The position numbers were made by a program, and so were the translations under genes. A stretch of DNA of 64,000 nucleotides from Molanna angustata (lineage: Eukaryota > Arthropoda > Insecta > Trichoptera > Molannidae): contig OY754980.1 of the NCBI GenBank assembly GCA_963576475.1, positions 27,765,486 to 27,829,485 on the forward strand, in the 5' to 3' direction. Under the pieces are notes generated by a model. It saw only the letters and a program-made list of their open reading frames with translations, was not told the origin of the DNA and did no database searches. Shown piece after piece: positions 1 through 12,532 of the stretch (positions within the stretch are counted from its first letter, which is position 1; every line of letters starts with the position of its first letter).

Positions 1-149
1 TTCATTCACCGTCTCATTACAAATTCACCAATTAGGTATTCCCTTGTTCGTAATAATTGTATGTTAATCAAATTATTGCTCTTAAAAAGCATATTAACAA
101 AACACTCGAACTAATTATGTATAATATAAGACTCCAGACCTTTCGACAC

Positions 150-310
150 TAGATTGAGATGAGCTGGACACGTACAGCGAATGCCTAATTCAAGCGTCCT
201 TACAAGAATAATGAATGAACAACCAGGTGAAAGGAGACGAGTTAGTGTTAGAGGACCCAGGGGCTAAGATGGGAGGACGAAGTGAGTAGGGATGCTAAGC
301 AGCTTAAATA
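150..310 (+). pseudogene. RTE-like LINE 3' coding remnant
   Basis: Translating from about 150 gives the end of a non-LTR reverse transcriptase: LR(stop)AGHVQRMP, then an arginine-rich stretch with RGPRG. The family motif here is LRWAGHVxRMP followed by GRPR..W. The expected Trp codon is a TGA stop and two further stops follow, so it is dead. The remnant is short and no upstream catalytic domain is attached. The family assignment rests on recall of the motif. Confidence 0.55.
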
Positions 311-1282
311 AATAATACGATTGAATTTCATCTTAAAAAATAGATATTGCATATTTTATAGAGTAGTGTTACACAATATATAATCATGATTTAATCGGTA
401 GATATCGAATGTAAGTAAATAAAACCGACCATGATTGATTATTATATCAACCAAGGTCAACGATAAATATAAAACAATAATCAAAAGACTGCTACATAGC
501 GAATTTTATACAGAAGAAAGATAACATTAATATAAAATATCATGGAACTAACGAAACACCCGTTCACAGTAAACCTTCAACATACTAAGAACTGGTTCAA
601 TTCTAGTAATTTGGAAACAAAATTTTGCTATCTATAATATAATTACCTACTGTACGCCATCTTTTTTCGTCTTTCAACGGATTGCCAGTGAAATAATTTT
701 TCCCTAATCAATTTTCGCGTTGGAAATTTTTATTTAAAATAAAAAATAAATTGATGCGAAATAGTACAAATTAATCATTTTAAATGTATTTTCTGCATAA
801 ATTGACAATATTATTGTTTAAAAAGGAATTTTAAACATTCAGAATATTTTTTTCTGCGGAATATCCATTTTGAATACCGACAACATTGCTTTCAATATGT
901 CATAATAATACGCAAAAAGATGACAGGTAACGTTTTCGTTTAATCGCATTATTTAATTATATATTTATGACATGTATAGTTTATCATTATTATTGTATTA
1001 TTATAAAAAGATATTTCTTAACTGTTGTGTACTGTTCTAAATGATATTTCGAATGTACATTCAAATTATCAATGTTTGTAATTTCAAACGTACGCATTTC
1101 ATATAACGCATTTCTTTCAAAACATTGTCGAAAATATTTTTTTTTATAATTTCCGCATTTTTACTATAAAAATACTGTTTTATTACTTGATTTTAACGTT
1201 TTCACGTAAAGATATTTAGTTTTTAAATGTTGTGTAATGTCCTAAATGGTATATTTGATATTTAGTTTTATAAGGTTACTTC
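311..1282. other. AT-rich stretch without recognised gene
   Basis: No coding exon, RNA gene or clear repeat was recognised. The sequence is very AT-rich with poly-T and poly-A runs and no long open frame. Confidence 0.4.
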
Positions 1283-1288
1283 GCAACT

Positions 1289-1356
1289 GCCGCGTAGCGG
1301 CAAACAAATAAGCCGTTGGGGGTTGGGCCGCGATAGCGGCCAGGGGCAGAGCCCCT
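1289..1356. repeat. three consecutive GC-rich perfect hairpins
   Basis: Three short perfect inverted repeats sit side by side in AT-rich DNA: GCCGC-GTA-GCGGC (1289-1301), GGCCGC-GATA-GCGGCC (1326-1341) and AGGGGC-AGA-GCCCCT (1342-1356). The last runs into CTAG followed by T-rich DNA. A hairpin near a CTRR end recalls Helitron 3' termini, but here the hairpin overlaps the CTAG instead of standing about 10 nt upstream, and no Helitron coding sequence is visible. Identity unresolved. Confidence 0.5.
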
Positions 1357-1499
1357 AGTTTTATTTATTTATTTATTAAATCTTCTTGTACATATAATTA
1401 GTACACTGGCGGGCTTATTATATTATACCTTATTATTATGTTATACCTGTATTCAAAAAGGGGCGATAAGGCGAACGATTCTAAACTATAGGCCAATTT

Positions 1500-2325
1500 G
1501 TATATTTTCATCTCTTTTAAGCACTGTCTATACGAGTATATCAAGGAAAAAATTGGCACTCGGAACAATATCATCCGAAAGCTTGTCGGAACAAAGTGAG
1601 GAGCACAACCATCTGTCCTTAAAACTTAAGGACTTACACTTAGCTACTCGGCAGCGGAATATGCAGCTCCAGTCTGGTTCCAGTCTTCCCATATCAGAAA
1701 TGTAGATGTTGTTTTGAACGAAACCAACCAACTCATAACGGGATACCTTTAAACTTACTCTGGTGGAAAAAATTCAATTACGAACTAGAATTGCACCACC
1801 ACATATAAGAGGAACTGAAGAGGCCTCTGAAAAGGAAAATATGAGACAGCAGAATGACTCTCGACATCCCCTATATGGTCACATCCTCCCGCCCCAAGAC
1901 TCGAGTTTAGAAACAACTTTCACAGGAATACAATCGTATTAACCTCAACCAGCGAAAAGAAAAGAGTTGAGCTGTGGGAGGAACGGTTAGGAAGAGAAAA
2001 CTTTCATGAACCAACAGAGGTATTTTAAACGGGTCACCGACTACCATATACAACCTGTAAATCCCGGTGCATACTAAGGACGGATATAGGAAGATGGAAG
2101 GTGAACCTGGACAGATAAGGAATGCTAGAGGCTGACCAAGACATAGCATATGAGTGTGGGGATCCCCGCAGAACATGTCACACCTGCTAAATTGTCCGCT
2201 TATGGAGGGAGGGTGCTCTGAGGAGGATCTATAGCGAGCAAATGAAGATGCAATTATGGCTGCAAATTACTGAAGTGACACAATATAGGTAGATGATCTT
2301 GGACACGGAAAGTAAGTTATCATCG
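1500..2325 (+). pseudogene. non-LTR retrotransposon (Jockey-like) C-terminal remnant
   Basis: The plus strand reads as the region after the RT domain of a Jockey-like LINE. YSAAEYAAPVWFQSSH at about 1650 is typical of the 'thumb' segment, followed by LNETNQLITG and APPH-like residues, then a degenerate tail with a target-primed 3' end. Stops and frameshifts are numerous. A second copy of the last 400 bp occurs at 10192-10620, starting near AGACAGCAGAATGACTC-like sequence and ending in the shared GACACAATATAGGTAGATGA tail, so this is a repeated family. Confidence 0.6.
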
Positions 2326-2339
2326 ATTTCGAAGATTTC

Positions 2340-3490
2340 GAATTACTGGTATTTAATAATATTTCCCTCAGTTAACCAAAGTTATTGCACTTACTCGAAT
2401 ATCATGACCAGATAATAAAATCTTTTGCAGAGAGTAAACAGGTAGATACGGTTTACACTGATTTCAGTAAGGCCTTTTATAAAGTTCTCCTTTATAAACT
2501 TCAAAAGATAGGCGTAGGTGGTTTAATTTAGAAATAGATTGTTAGCTACTTGTGTTCGAGAAAATTGGTACTACGCATCGAGTAACATAGGACCGGGGGG
2601 TTTATAGTGACGATTGGTGTGCCGCAGTGGAGCCATCTAGAGCCAATTATATTTATATTATTCATCAATGATATAGTGCCAATATTTGATAATATAGAAG
2701 ACCTGTTATTCGCAGACGATCTTAAGCTATTTAAAAAAAATAAAGAATGGACGAGAATGTCAGATTCTACAAGATAACTTGAATGCATTGAGTCGATGGT
2801 GTAGAAAAAATAACTACATCTTAATATAGAAAAATGCCAAAATATTACCTTTCACAGAGCAAAGAAACCGATTGTAAACAAATATTGCCTGGAGAATACA
2901 GAGTTGAAGTGTGTCAAAAGAACAATAGATCATGGGGTCACCTATGACGAGTAAATGAGCTTTGTACCTCATATAGATACTATTACAAATAAGACCCCAA
3001 AAATGCTCGGTTTCGTCTTGAGGGCAACATCTAAATTAGAATCATTAAATGTATTCAAGACGTATAACTTTCATATGTTAGCAGTCAGCTTGAATACAAT
3101 TCTCTAGTTTGGTCGCCATGTTATGCCGTGCTCTCTGCAATTATCGAAACTGTCCAGCACTAAGGTTTTTGAATTATAAACTGAAAATTCCTGCACAAGA
3201 ATTAAATTATGATTCCCAACTAGCCTATCTTCAACTTCATAACCTCGCCTTATAGACGGATTATATCTGATCTCATGCTCCTCTATGAAATAATAAACGA
3301 CTACTTTAGCTCCTCTTACCTTGTTAGTCAGATACATTACCATATCCCAACAAGGAGTACCAGCCAAAAAATAACATTACTATGTAAGATGTCCAACACT
3401 AATTATTTGCATAACTTATCAATGAATAGAATTCATCGTTTGGGCAATGATTATGGTTATCTGACTAATGTTTTCTACAATTCTATTAAA
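2340..3490 (+). pseudogene. Jockey-type LINE reverse transcriptase, decayed
   Basis: The plus strand gives, with several stops and shifts, an ordered set of RT motifs. VDTVYTDFSKAFYKV is near 2455, VTIGVPQWSHLEPIIFILFINDI is near 2605, and FADDLKLF with the catalytic Asp pair is near 2710. CQNITFHRAKKPI and MSFVPHIDTITNK then lead to the C-terminal NYHIPTRST and MNRIHRLGND region at 3335-3450. These are the RT palm motifs of Jockey-clade elements. The GVPQG motif reads GVPQW, and in-frame stops show it is inactive. The element ends where the 120-bp satellite begins. Confidence 0.75.
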
Positions 3491-3500
3491 ACACTTTGGA

Positions 3501-5296
3501 CCTTACTTACTATTTATAATACGAGTTTAATCCAACGCTAAGTCAGTATCGGCCATACAAAAAACTGGGTAAGTATCAGCTTAAACACAAATTACAAATA
3601 GTAAGTAAGACCATTCGGGCCTTACTTACTATTTATAATACGATTTTAATCCAACGTCAAAGTCAGTTTCGGCCATACAAAAAACTGGGTAAGTATCAGG
3701 TTAAACACAAATTGCAAATAGTAAGTAAGACCATTTGGGCCTTACTTACTATTTATAATACGATTTTAATCCAACGTTAAAGTCAGTTTCGGCCATACAA
3801 AAAACTGGGTAAGTATCAGCTTAAACACAAATTACAAATAGTAAGTAAGACCATTTGGGCCTTACTTACTATTTATAATACGATTTTAATCCAACGTTAA
3901 AGTCAGTTTCGGCCATACAAAAAACTGGGTAAGTATCAGCTTAAACACAAATTGCAAATAGTAAGTAAGACCATTTGGGCCTTACTTACTATTTATAATA
4001 CGATTTTAATCCAACGTTAAAGTCAGTTTCGGCCATACAAAAAACTGGGTAAGTATCAGCTTAAACACAAATTACAAATAGTAAGTAAGACCATTTGGGC
4101 CTTACTTACTATTTATAATACGATTTTAATCCAACGTTAAAGTCAGTTTCGGCCATACAAAAAACTGGGTAAGTATCAGCTTAAACACAAATTACAAATA
4201 GTAAGTAAGACCATTTGGGCCTTACTTACTATTTATAATACGATTTTAATCCAACGTTAAAGTCAGTTTCGGCCATACAAAAAACTGGGTAAGTATCAGC
4301 TTAAACACAAATTACAAATAGTAAGTAAGACCATTTGGGCCTTACTTACTATTTATAATACGATTTTAATCCAACGTTAAAGTCAGTTTCGGCCATACAA
4401 AAAACTGGGTAAGTATCAGCTTAAACACAAATTGCAAATAGTAAGTAAGACCATTTGGGCCTTACTTACTATTTATAATACGATTTTAATCCAACGTTAA
4501 AGTCAGTTTCGGCCATACAAAAAACTGGGTAAGTATCAGCTTAAACACAAATTACAAATAGTAAGTAAGACCATTTGGGCCTTACTTACTATTTATAATA
4601 CGATTTTAATCCAACGTTAAAGTCAGTTTCGGCCATACAAAAAACTGGGTAAGTATCAGCTTAAACACAAATTACAAATAGTAAGTAAGACCATTTGGGC
4701 CTTACTTACTATTTATAATACGATTTTAATCCAACGTTAAAGTCAGTTTCGGCCATACAAAAAACTGGGTAAGTATCAGCTTAAACACAAATTACAAATA
4801 GTAAGTAAGACCATTTGGGCCTTACTTACTATTTATAATACGATTTTAATCCAACGTTAAAGTCAGTTTCGGCCATACAAAAAACTGGGTAAGTATCAGC
4901 TTAAACACAAATTACAAATAGTAAGTAAGACCATTTGGGCCTTACTTACTATTTATAATACGATTTTAACCCAACGTTAAAGTCAGTTTCGGCCATACAA
5001 AAAACTGGGTAAGTATCAGCTTAAACACAAATTACAAATAGTAAGTAAGACCATTTGGGCCTTACTTACTATTTATAATACGATTTTAATCCAACATTAA
5101 AGTCAGTTTCAGCCATACAAAAAACTGGGTAAGTATCAGCTTAAACACAAATTACAAATAGTAAGTAAGACCATTTGGGCCTTACTTACTATTTATAATA
5201 CGATTTTAACCCAACGTTAAAGTCAGTTTCGGCCACACAAAAAACTGGGTAAGTATCATATTAAACACAAATTGCAAATAGTAAGTAAGACCATTT
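3501..5296. repeat. 120-bp satellite, about 15 units
   Basis: Fifteen head-to-tail units of exactly 120 bp. Most differ at only a few positions; the first unit (3501-3620) and the last are the most diverged, as is usual at array edges. Each unit contains a perfect 14-bp inverted repeat, AAATAGTAAGTAAG / CTTACTTACTATTT, around a loop of about ten bases. No open frame runs through it. A lone diverged relative lies at about 44958-45012 in an INTS1 intron, on the opposite strand. Confidence 0.95.
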
Positions 5297-5991
5297 AAGT
5301 ATAATATTAAAAAATTTATAAAAACATACACTCAAATAAAATGTGCAATTTTCTGGTTTGCATATTTATATTTAGGTAGGTATACTATTTAAAGGGAAGG
5401 AAAGAAGATAGAAATTTAATTATGTTATTGACTTTTTTCGTTTTATTATAGAGGTAGGTTAGGTTTTTCCATTTTTTGCTAAGTTTATTATTGTTTTATT
5501 TTCAATGTGTGTTCTTTATGTATTTTTGTAAAGTGCAATATATGCCGTAGATGATTAAAACAACAGCGTGACTGTGGAACTATGTTTTGAATTCATGTTA
5601 CCACCTTCTTGCAACTTAAGATCCGAATTAAGTCTTTTTAAGATCCGAATTTATATTTTCATGAGCAAATTGCAATCCCTCCCCAACCCTACGTAGTGTA
5701 GTTCTTCGGAAGAGTATAATGTACCCAAATCCTAAAAGCTGGTGTCCCCTACGTAGCCATGTTAAAAAAAACACGTGAAAAAATATATACGTGGATTGTA
5801 ATGGGCATCAAATATTTATATTTAGAGAATATTATATAACAAATATATGCAAGACCATGAATGGAGTGATGGTGGTTAAGGTGACAACGAAAAATTTAAC
5901 AAATAATTATTAAAGTTGCGAACTACATATATGTATTATATTATGCATAATAACATAACCAAATATATAGTGTTTATAAATGGTAACATTC
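5297..5991. other. no gene recognised
   Basis: AT-rich DNA between the satellite and a SINE. A short duplicated CCTACGTAG motif occurs near 5690 and 5750. No coding sequence or RNA gene was seen. Confidence 0.35.
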
Positions 5992-6400
5992 GGACTTCGT
6001 GTTTCAGTTGGTTATATATCTGACTCCTGAGCCAAACTTTCCGGGTTCGAATCTCGGCGGGGAACAGTTTTTTCGCGTGAATTTTAAGTTATGTGCTGAT
6101 AAATTATGATCAGAGATTGGATTTATGACAGGTATTATGGCGGACATTGGGATCTGGTTGATCTGTTTTGTGTGAGCCTATATGTTTGTTGTGGTAATGA
6201 TTGTGATTGCAGAAAGTTGAGATTGTATTCGTATTTAGTGTGGAATGGGAAAAATCACCTGGTTCATAATTGCATATAATTGTCAATATAAATTGTAAAC
6301 TGCTAGCCCTAGAACAGGATTTCCTAGATGGGTAGCAGTAATCTACTTATTGTTGTCATTATAAATATGGTGTGATAAATAAAAATAAATAAATAAAATA
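5992..6400 (+). mobile_element. tRNA-derived SINE, family A
   Basis: The head reads like a tRNA gene: an A-box-like TTTCAGTTGGTTATA at about 6003, then a B box GGGTTCGAATC at about 6053. A family-specific body follows, and the 3' end is an AAATAAATAAATAAAATAAA-type tail near 6380-6400. Better preserved family members are at 21339-21565 and, on the minus strand, 50297-50815; a decayed one is at 45962-46140. Such elements are transcribed by RNA polymerase III and depend on a LINE for mobility. The 5' boundary is approximate. Confidence 0.65.
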
Positions 6401-6797
6401 AATCTACCTGTTGGTTACTCAAGAAATACGAGAGGTTATTAAAAATACGTCTAGAATTGCAGAATAATAATTCTTCACTAGAACAAAGTAATGGAGAATA
6501 AAAAATGACATCTACTCCTCTCCCTCTACCAAGTTGCAAAAACTAATGTTTCAGTCAAAAACGCCTGAAGAAGTACCATTTTTTATACGGGATTAAATGT
6601 CTAGATGGATTTATGTAAAATCTCAAAACAAAAAATCAACAAACAATTGTAGCCTTTGACGGAAACGCTAGTTTTTGTACCCTGTTTACGAGCGAGTATA
6701 ATATATGCATAGCAATATAAAAGAAAAAAATAGGAATAATAATATAAATAGAAAAAAAAACAGTTCAAAGGGAGACGGTTTCACGCGTAAAACGACA

Positions 6798-7357
6798 GTC
6801 AAATATTATATAAAATAGTGATCCACAGAGATCTTCTAGATCTTCCACATGACCAACATACATCATTGAATTACGGAAGCCAACTAAATATATACATAAT
6901 AATGCTGTTGTTAGAGCGGTGTGTGAAAAACGGAGATGTCAAATATTATATAAAATAGTGATCCACAGAGATCTTCTAGATCTTCCACATGACCAACATA
7001 CATCATTGAATTACGGAAGCCAACTAAATATATACATAATAATGCTGTTGTTAGAGCGGTGTGTGAAAAACGGAGATGTCAAATATTATATAAAATAGTG
7101 ATCCACAGAGATCTTCTAGATCTTCCACATGACCAACATACATCATTGAATTACGGAAGCCAACTAAATATATACATAATAATGCTGTTGTTAGAGCGGT
7201 GTGTGAAAAACGGAGATGTCAAATATTATATAAAATAGTGATCCACAGAGATCTTCTAGATCTTCCACATGACCAACATACATCATTGAATTACGGAAGC
7301 CAACTAAATATATACATAATAATGCTGTTGTTAGAGCGGTGTGTGAAAAACGGAGAT
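6798..7357. repeat. 140-bp tandem repeat, four apparently identical units
   Basis: Units start at 6798, 6938, 7078 and 7218, each 140 bp, and look identical by eye. The unit contains the palindromic AGATCTTCTAGATCTTC segment and ends GTGTGAAAAACGGAGAT. Single flanking sequences enter and leave cleanly. Lack of divergence implies recent amplification, gene conversion or an assembly artefact. No coding frame was seen. Confidence 0.93.
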
Positions 7358-7616
7358 GTCAAATCAGTTCATTGACATAAATTTGAATTGGCACTCATAG
7401 CTCGAATATAATCAGTAGCGAGCCCTCAAACTAATCTATTACACGCAGCTTAATCATATTAAAACAAATAATAATATAGTTATTATAAAATCAAAATAAT
7501 TATCTTAATTTGAATATTCCATGGAATGTTTTTATTAATGAAATTTAATAATTTTCAAAGTTTTTTCGTTAACACAGTAAAATTTCATAATTAAGTATAA
7601 ATTAATGGTTAGTAAA

Positions 7617-7806
7617 AACACATAGTTTTAATCCACAAATGAGAATGACTTAAATGAGCCTAAGCGCTTTCTTCGAACACAGCCGGCATCCTCAGAGACA
7701 AGAATCAAACTCTTGTTTCTTGTCTCGTGAGGATGCCGGATCCAAGCGCTTAAGCTCATTAAAATCATTCTCATTTGCGGATTAAAACTATGTGTTTTCA
7801 TTGATT
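7617..7806. mobile_element. palindromic MITE-like fold-back
   Basis: A near-perfect inverted repeat of about 85 bp per arm. The left arm starts ACACATAGTTTTAATCC and the right arm ends GGATTAAAACTATGTGTTT. Inside are CTAAGCGCTT and GGCATCCTCA and their complements, with a short centre near 7705. No coding content. This is typical of small fold-back or MITE-type elements; superfamily not determined. Confidence 0.8.
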
Positions 7807-7989
7807 TGTATAAATATATTAATGAAATTTTGTATGCGCGCGCAATTAAGTGACGATACAATAAGCTGGGAATAATATATATTAGATTTACACTCGTAAG
7901 AAAAAAATATTGTCTAAGCTGTTACTTTAAAAAGGACAACATATTATATTATTAATGGTCGACGAAGTTTTTATTTTGTAGAATTCCAT

Positions 7990-8180
7990 TATAAATTATG
8001 TCTATAATTAAAAGTAAACCACTTTTTGATTCTACATGAATTTTATAATGTGCGATAGGCCTATTTCGCCTTGTTAGGGATAAGCTAGTAAATGCCCTAA
8101 CAAGGCGAAATAGGCCTATCGCACATAATAAAAATCATGTAGAATCAAAAAGTGGTTTACTTTTAATTATAGACGTAATA
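7990..8180. mobile_element. fold-back element, family F, complete
   Basis: Two arms of about 85 bp mirror each other: GTCTATAATTAAAAGTAAACC at the left and its complement at the right. Both contain GATTCTACATGA and CGATAGGCCTATTTCGCC. Relatives lie at 16600-16700 (half), 24548-24690 and 25269-26063. The inner part of each arm carries GCCC...GGCGAAAT, resembling the stem II and GAAA part of hammerhead ribozymes found in Penelope-like elements. Confidence 0.75.
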
Positions 8181-10191
8181 TTATATTATAATTGAATACC
8201 AAATTCACGTTGGCGTTGATTAATTTAGTTGGAAGACATTATACTATATTGTTTGTACAAACAATTAAGAAACAAATAAATATCTTAGGTAAGAATGATA
8301 TGGTTTCGTGCTTTTGTAAATTAGAGATATATATTTTTTACATTTATTAACAACAGATGACTATCTTGGTATATGACGGTTTGCCACTAATAGTTATAAT
8401 ATCTGCACTACAAACAAATGATATTTGTCTCACAAATAAACGACTTGATATTCTTCACACACTTATTTCAAGGTGCGGATTAAAGATAGTATGGTCTTCA
8501 GAATAAAGATACTTACACATTATTATGTAGGTATACAGTTAGCTGTATTAGGATTCTGAAAGGCTCTTATCTCCTGTCTCAATAAGGTAATATACTGTAT
8601 ATACGGAAATAATGTCTCCTGTACAAAATACACCTAACGGGAAGTGGGAAGTAGAGACACATATAAAGAGATTGGGGATTGCTTATAACATTATATAATT
8701 TTAAGAAACATTACACATTTAAATACAAGCAACAAAGGCGTTACTTATTTATTTTTTAATATATATAATAATAATTAAAATTCGAAATAAAGAATTTTGT
8801 GTTGCTTCAAATTTCTCCCAGGAATAGAACAAACATATACCTATTATTATGCAGTTCAAAGAGAGTTGTTTGAAAGTTATGTACCTAAGTCAAATAAATT
8901 GACGGAAATACTTGACCAGATCAAAAAATATATGTATACAATAAAGCAGTTAACAACAAAAATTATCTCTATGAGATACATTTTGTGCAAAAAACTAAAG
9001 TATAGGTACCCCAAACAGCCAGTTTCATAATCTAAAAGCCTTTAAAAGAAATACGCTTGGGAATTAAGCAAACCTCACATGTAGAGGTGTAGCTAAAAGT
9101 TACGTTAGGGTCCCATATATTTTTATACTGCTATAAGATATTTGCACAAATTAAAATTATCAAAATAGAGTAAATCAATAAAAAATAAAGTTAGCAACGC
9201 CACTGCTCATATGTCATATTCTTTCCTGAAACTCATTTTTGATCTGTATAATCGATAATAATCATTAGCACGATTGCGGAACATGTAACATAACATATAC
9301 ATTTATATATATTAGGTACATTAAAATGCCGATTTAATTTATTTAATAAATACGCGAAAAGCAGACAATATTAATCATCTGACATCAAAATTCGAGCTGT
9401 CACTATTCACTAACGCATGTCACTTCCGCTTCGCAAGATGATGGACGCAAATCGGAGAGCAGACCTACTATTCGTAAAGAGTATAGTTCACAAAGATGAT
9501 GAGAAAAATAAGAAGAGTAGACCGTGAGAAGTGGCCAATATATCATCGGCTCAGGTGCCTCTCAACATCTATAAATAATACCGAATACAGAAGTCTAGGC
9601 GAACACCAACCGGCGTTGGTCAATCAAACATTATCTATTCAGACACACGAAATACGTGGGAGAAAAATTAACGGCAATAATATATTCTCAAGGAAGAATC
9701 GCAAATGTCGGCACCGAAAACGCCTCTCGAAGAGGTCAAAGACCTTTAATATTATAATTGTTACTATACATAATTTAAACATGCACTTTATTCGAAACAA
9801 AGTCAAAAAATATGACGAAGAATGGTGAAACAAATGAGGTAATACTTAGTTAGAATTAGATTAGGCAATCAAAAGAAGACTGTTCGTTACACTGAGATAA
9901 CGAGTGGGATGTGGCCAACAAGATACTCCTCACTTCCAAGTCACTCCCCAAAGTATTCAAATGTTGTATGGAAAATTGATTTTTTAACATTTTCATGAAA
10001 TGAGTATTTTGACAATAGTAACAAAATTTCACGTTAAAATTAACCGAACTATAGTAACTACAAAACATTTGGTTTTGTGCACGCATCAAAACAGTACAGT
10101 CATAAATAGATAAAGCTTCTTTACTGATAACAAAGGTTTAGCTATAACGCAGGTAGTAAGTTCGTTTGTCATAATAATTTTTTTCAGTGAA
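8181..10191. other. 2 kb without recognised gene
   Basis: AT-rich DNA. Two short open frames (8797-9030 and 9496-9828, plus strand) have no recognisable domain, no splice context and AT-driven composition, and are not called genes. No repeats longer than a few tens of bases were noticed. Confidence 0.35.
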
Positions 10192-10620
10192 GATGAGAGA
10201 GCAGAATGACTCTCGACATCCGCTATATGGCCACATCCTCCCGCCCCAAGACTCAAGTCTAGAAACAGCTTTCTCAGGAATACAATAGAGAAGAGTTAAG
10301 CTGTGGAAGGAACGGTTAAGAAGTGAAAATTTCCGTGAACCAACAGAGATACTTCCAACGGGTCACCGACTGCCATATACAACCTGGATATCCCTGAGCA
10401 GACTATGGACGGGCGTATAAAGGTGAAAGGTGAACCTGGACAGACGGGGAATGCTAGAGGCTGACCAGGACATGGTGTGCGAGTGTGGGGAGATGCACAA
10501 CATGTCACACCTGCTATAAGATCTATAACGAGCAAATGAAAATGCAATTATGGTTGCAAATTACTGGAGGGACACAATATAGGTAGATGACCTTGGACAC
10601 GGAAAGTATAGTAAGTAACA
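10192..10620 (+). mobile_element. LINE 3'-end fragment, second copy
   Basis: This matches 1840-2320 with scattered substitutions and small deletions: the same ACTCTCGACATCC, TATGGCCACATCCTCCCGCC, ATACTTCCAACGGGTCACC and GACACAATATAGGTAGATGA blocks in order. It is a truncated, non-coding 3' end, the usual product of incomplete target-primed reverse transcription. Confidence 0.7.
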
Positions 10621-11253
10621 GAATTAAAAAACAGCGAGTAATCAATTCTCAAACATTTAAATTGAGGAATTCTTAACATGACGATATATTTTGGTATGTT
10701 GATGTAGCAGGCACACATCGAAGTTAAAACAAAAAAGTGACGGTATTAATTTGGTTAATCCAATGCAACAACTCTCGTGTAGTTACTTTACTAGTTGTGC
10801 AAGAGTTAATTGTAGATATAGTGTGAATTGGAGCAGATTGTACGACAAACGATAAAACAATACAACACAGTTGAATGGAGCTATTGTTTCCAGGTTACAA
10901 TCACACCAATCTGCAATCATAAGGTTAGCGTCCATACAACTGATTTTGAAAACTATAAAAATGCTGTTAAGTCTCTTTTTGTTTTATAACTTCTTAATGG
11001 AATTGTTTAATATTTAATGTATTTTAATTGCATGTTTTTTCTGTTCTTTTTTTTCTTTTGATATTGTGTATATTATTGGTTTTTTATGAATTATGATAAT
11101 GAAGATTAATTTTTGGTTTATATAGGAATCCCCCCCAAACCACGAGTATAAGCTCTTTTTGGGGGGTAATATGAATAAAATATTTTTGTGTGTGCTATTA
11201 TAAGTATTGTAAATTGTTATATTTTATTTCTATATATATAAAATAAATAAATA
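10621..11253. other. no gene recognised
   Basis: AT-rich DNA. A CCCCCCAAACCACGAG / GCTCTTTTTGGGGGG segment near 11130-11165 can pair through its C and G runs. Nothing coding was seen. Confidence 0.35.
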
Positions 11254-11580
11254 AAAAATGGGCGCAGCGTACGCATCAGACGCAGCGCGTTGAACGTATT
11301 TTAGTATTACTTGTATAGGAATTCATAAGTACATACGTCCACTGATCGGCATCGGACGGAGCGCGCACATCGGATCGTCATAATGCTGCCGCTGTTGCTA
11401 GGAGAGGTAAAAATCTGATCATATCTGTCATTTTCGTATGTGCATTTTCTATGGTGATGTATTTCTGTAGGAAATTGTAAAATTACATTTGTGTCGATAG
11501 TCCGTTTGGTGCGACTCTGTGGACGCACTGCATCCGATCCGTACGCGGCGCCAATGTGGACGCTAGCATTTACTCTGCGA
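11254..11580. mobile_element. inverted-terminal MITE, family M, copy 1
   Basis: The left end reads GGGCGCAGCGTACGCATCAGA. The right end, read on the other strand, is GGCGCCGCGTACGGATCGGA. Internal blocks (CATTTTCTATGG, GTCGATAGTCCGTTTGGTGCG) recur in the second copy at 12533-13125. No coding capacity. GC-rich termini around an AT-rich core are typical of non-autonomous cut-and-paste elements. Boundaries are good to about 10 bp. Confidence 0.65.
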
Positions 11581-12532
11581 AAAATCAAGTTTTTGCGAAA
11601 ATTCAAGTTGTCTTAATTGCAATTTTATCAAAATTTCGATAAAAAAGTCTTTATAATGGAAGCGGGAAATCGAGTGTGAAAAACATAGATTTAACAGAAA
11701 TAATTTAAGATTATTACAAGCAGTTTATTAAATTGTATTACCATCCAGTACATTTGACATACGAATAGGTAGGTACCACCCAATGAAGCCCCGACCGTAA
11801 GCAATTAACATTCCAAATTTAAAAAATTAAGTATCTAATTTGGCGATTTTTCTATACACACTTCTATAAACAGCAAAGCGCGCGTGGTTTAGTTACAAAT
11901 ATTTGCTATCAACAACAAAATTTTAGTTTATTTATAACTTTTACTACTTTTACTATAGCTGAGGAACAGTAAATGACATTTACTATTCCGTGTCCTTGTG
12001 TCATTGTTTTCTCCACACGCTTTTCTTCCAAAACTTAAGTCCTTGAATTTTCATTAAAAACCCTACATGGCCTACACCTTAAACATCTCAAGACCCAGTC
12101 AATCACGCATTCTTTTTTGAGTTTCATGCATTTCCTTCATAAAATACTTTACTTACATAGATGGTCTTGCCCAATCTTGCCTTTCTTAAGCGAACCCATG
12201 TTTTTCATTTCATTCTCGATCGCTAATTCTTTCAATATACTCAGCCCACTAATGGTTATTTTTATTCCGATTCAATATTCTAATTCACTTTATTTTTTTT
12301 TTGTGGGTATACATTCCATATTTTTTAATGATCTCATTTCTACGGCATTTTTCAGCTACCACATTCAGCGGCCTTACTCTCAAAGTTATATTCCAAATAC
12401 AATCTAAATATACGCTTACGACCTACCTGCCGCATTAATCACCGTCAATTCTATAAGTATGGCTATGAACGTACATTCTAATTGCTATTACGATCAAACC
12501 ATACCAATCCACCAACTTAATTCCTTAAGGCT
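11581..12532. other. no gene recognised
   Basis: A plus-strand open frame at 12117-12407 has no recognisable domain. Its hydrophobic translation follows from T-rich composition, and it is not called. No clear repeat was seen. Confidence 0.3.

Noticed and set aside
3501..5296. CRISPR array
   Set aside because: Period is constant with no variable spacers; the context is eukaryotic satellite DNA.
9496..9828. 110-codon plus-strand open frame
   Set aside because: No recognisable domain, no splice context and a low-complexity Lys/Arg/Asn composition expected of AT-rich DNA; the antisense strand is equally open.
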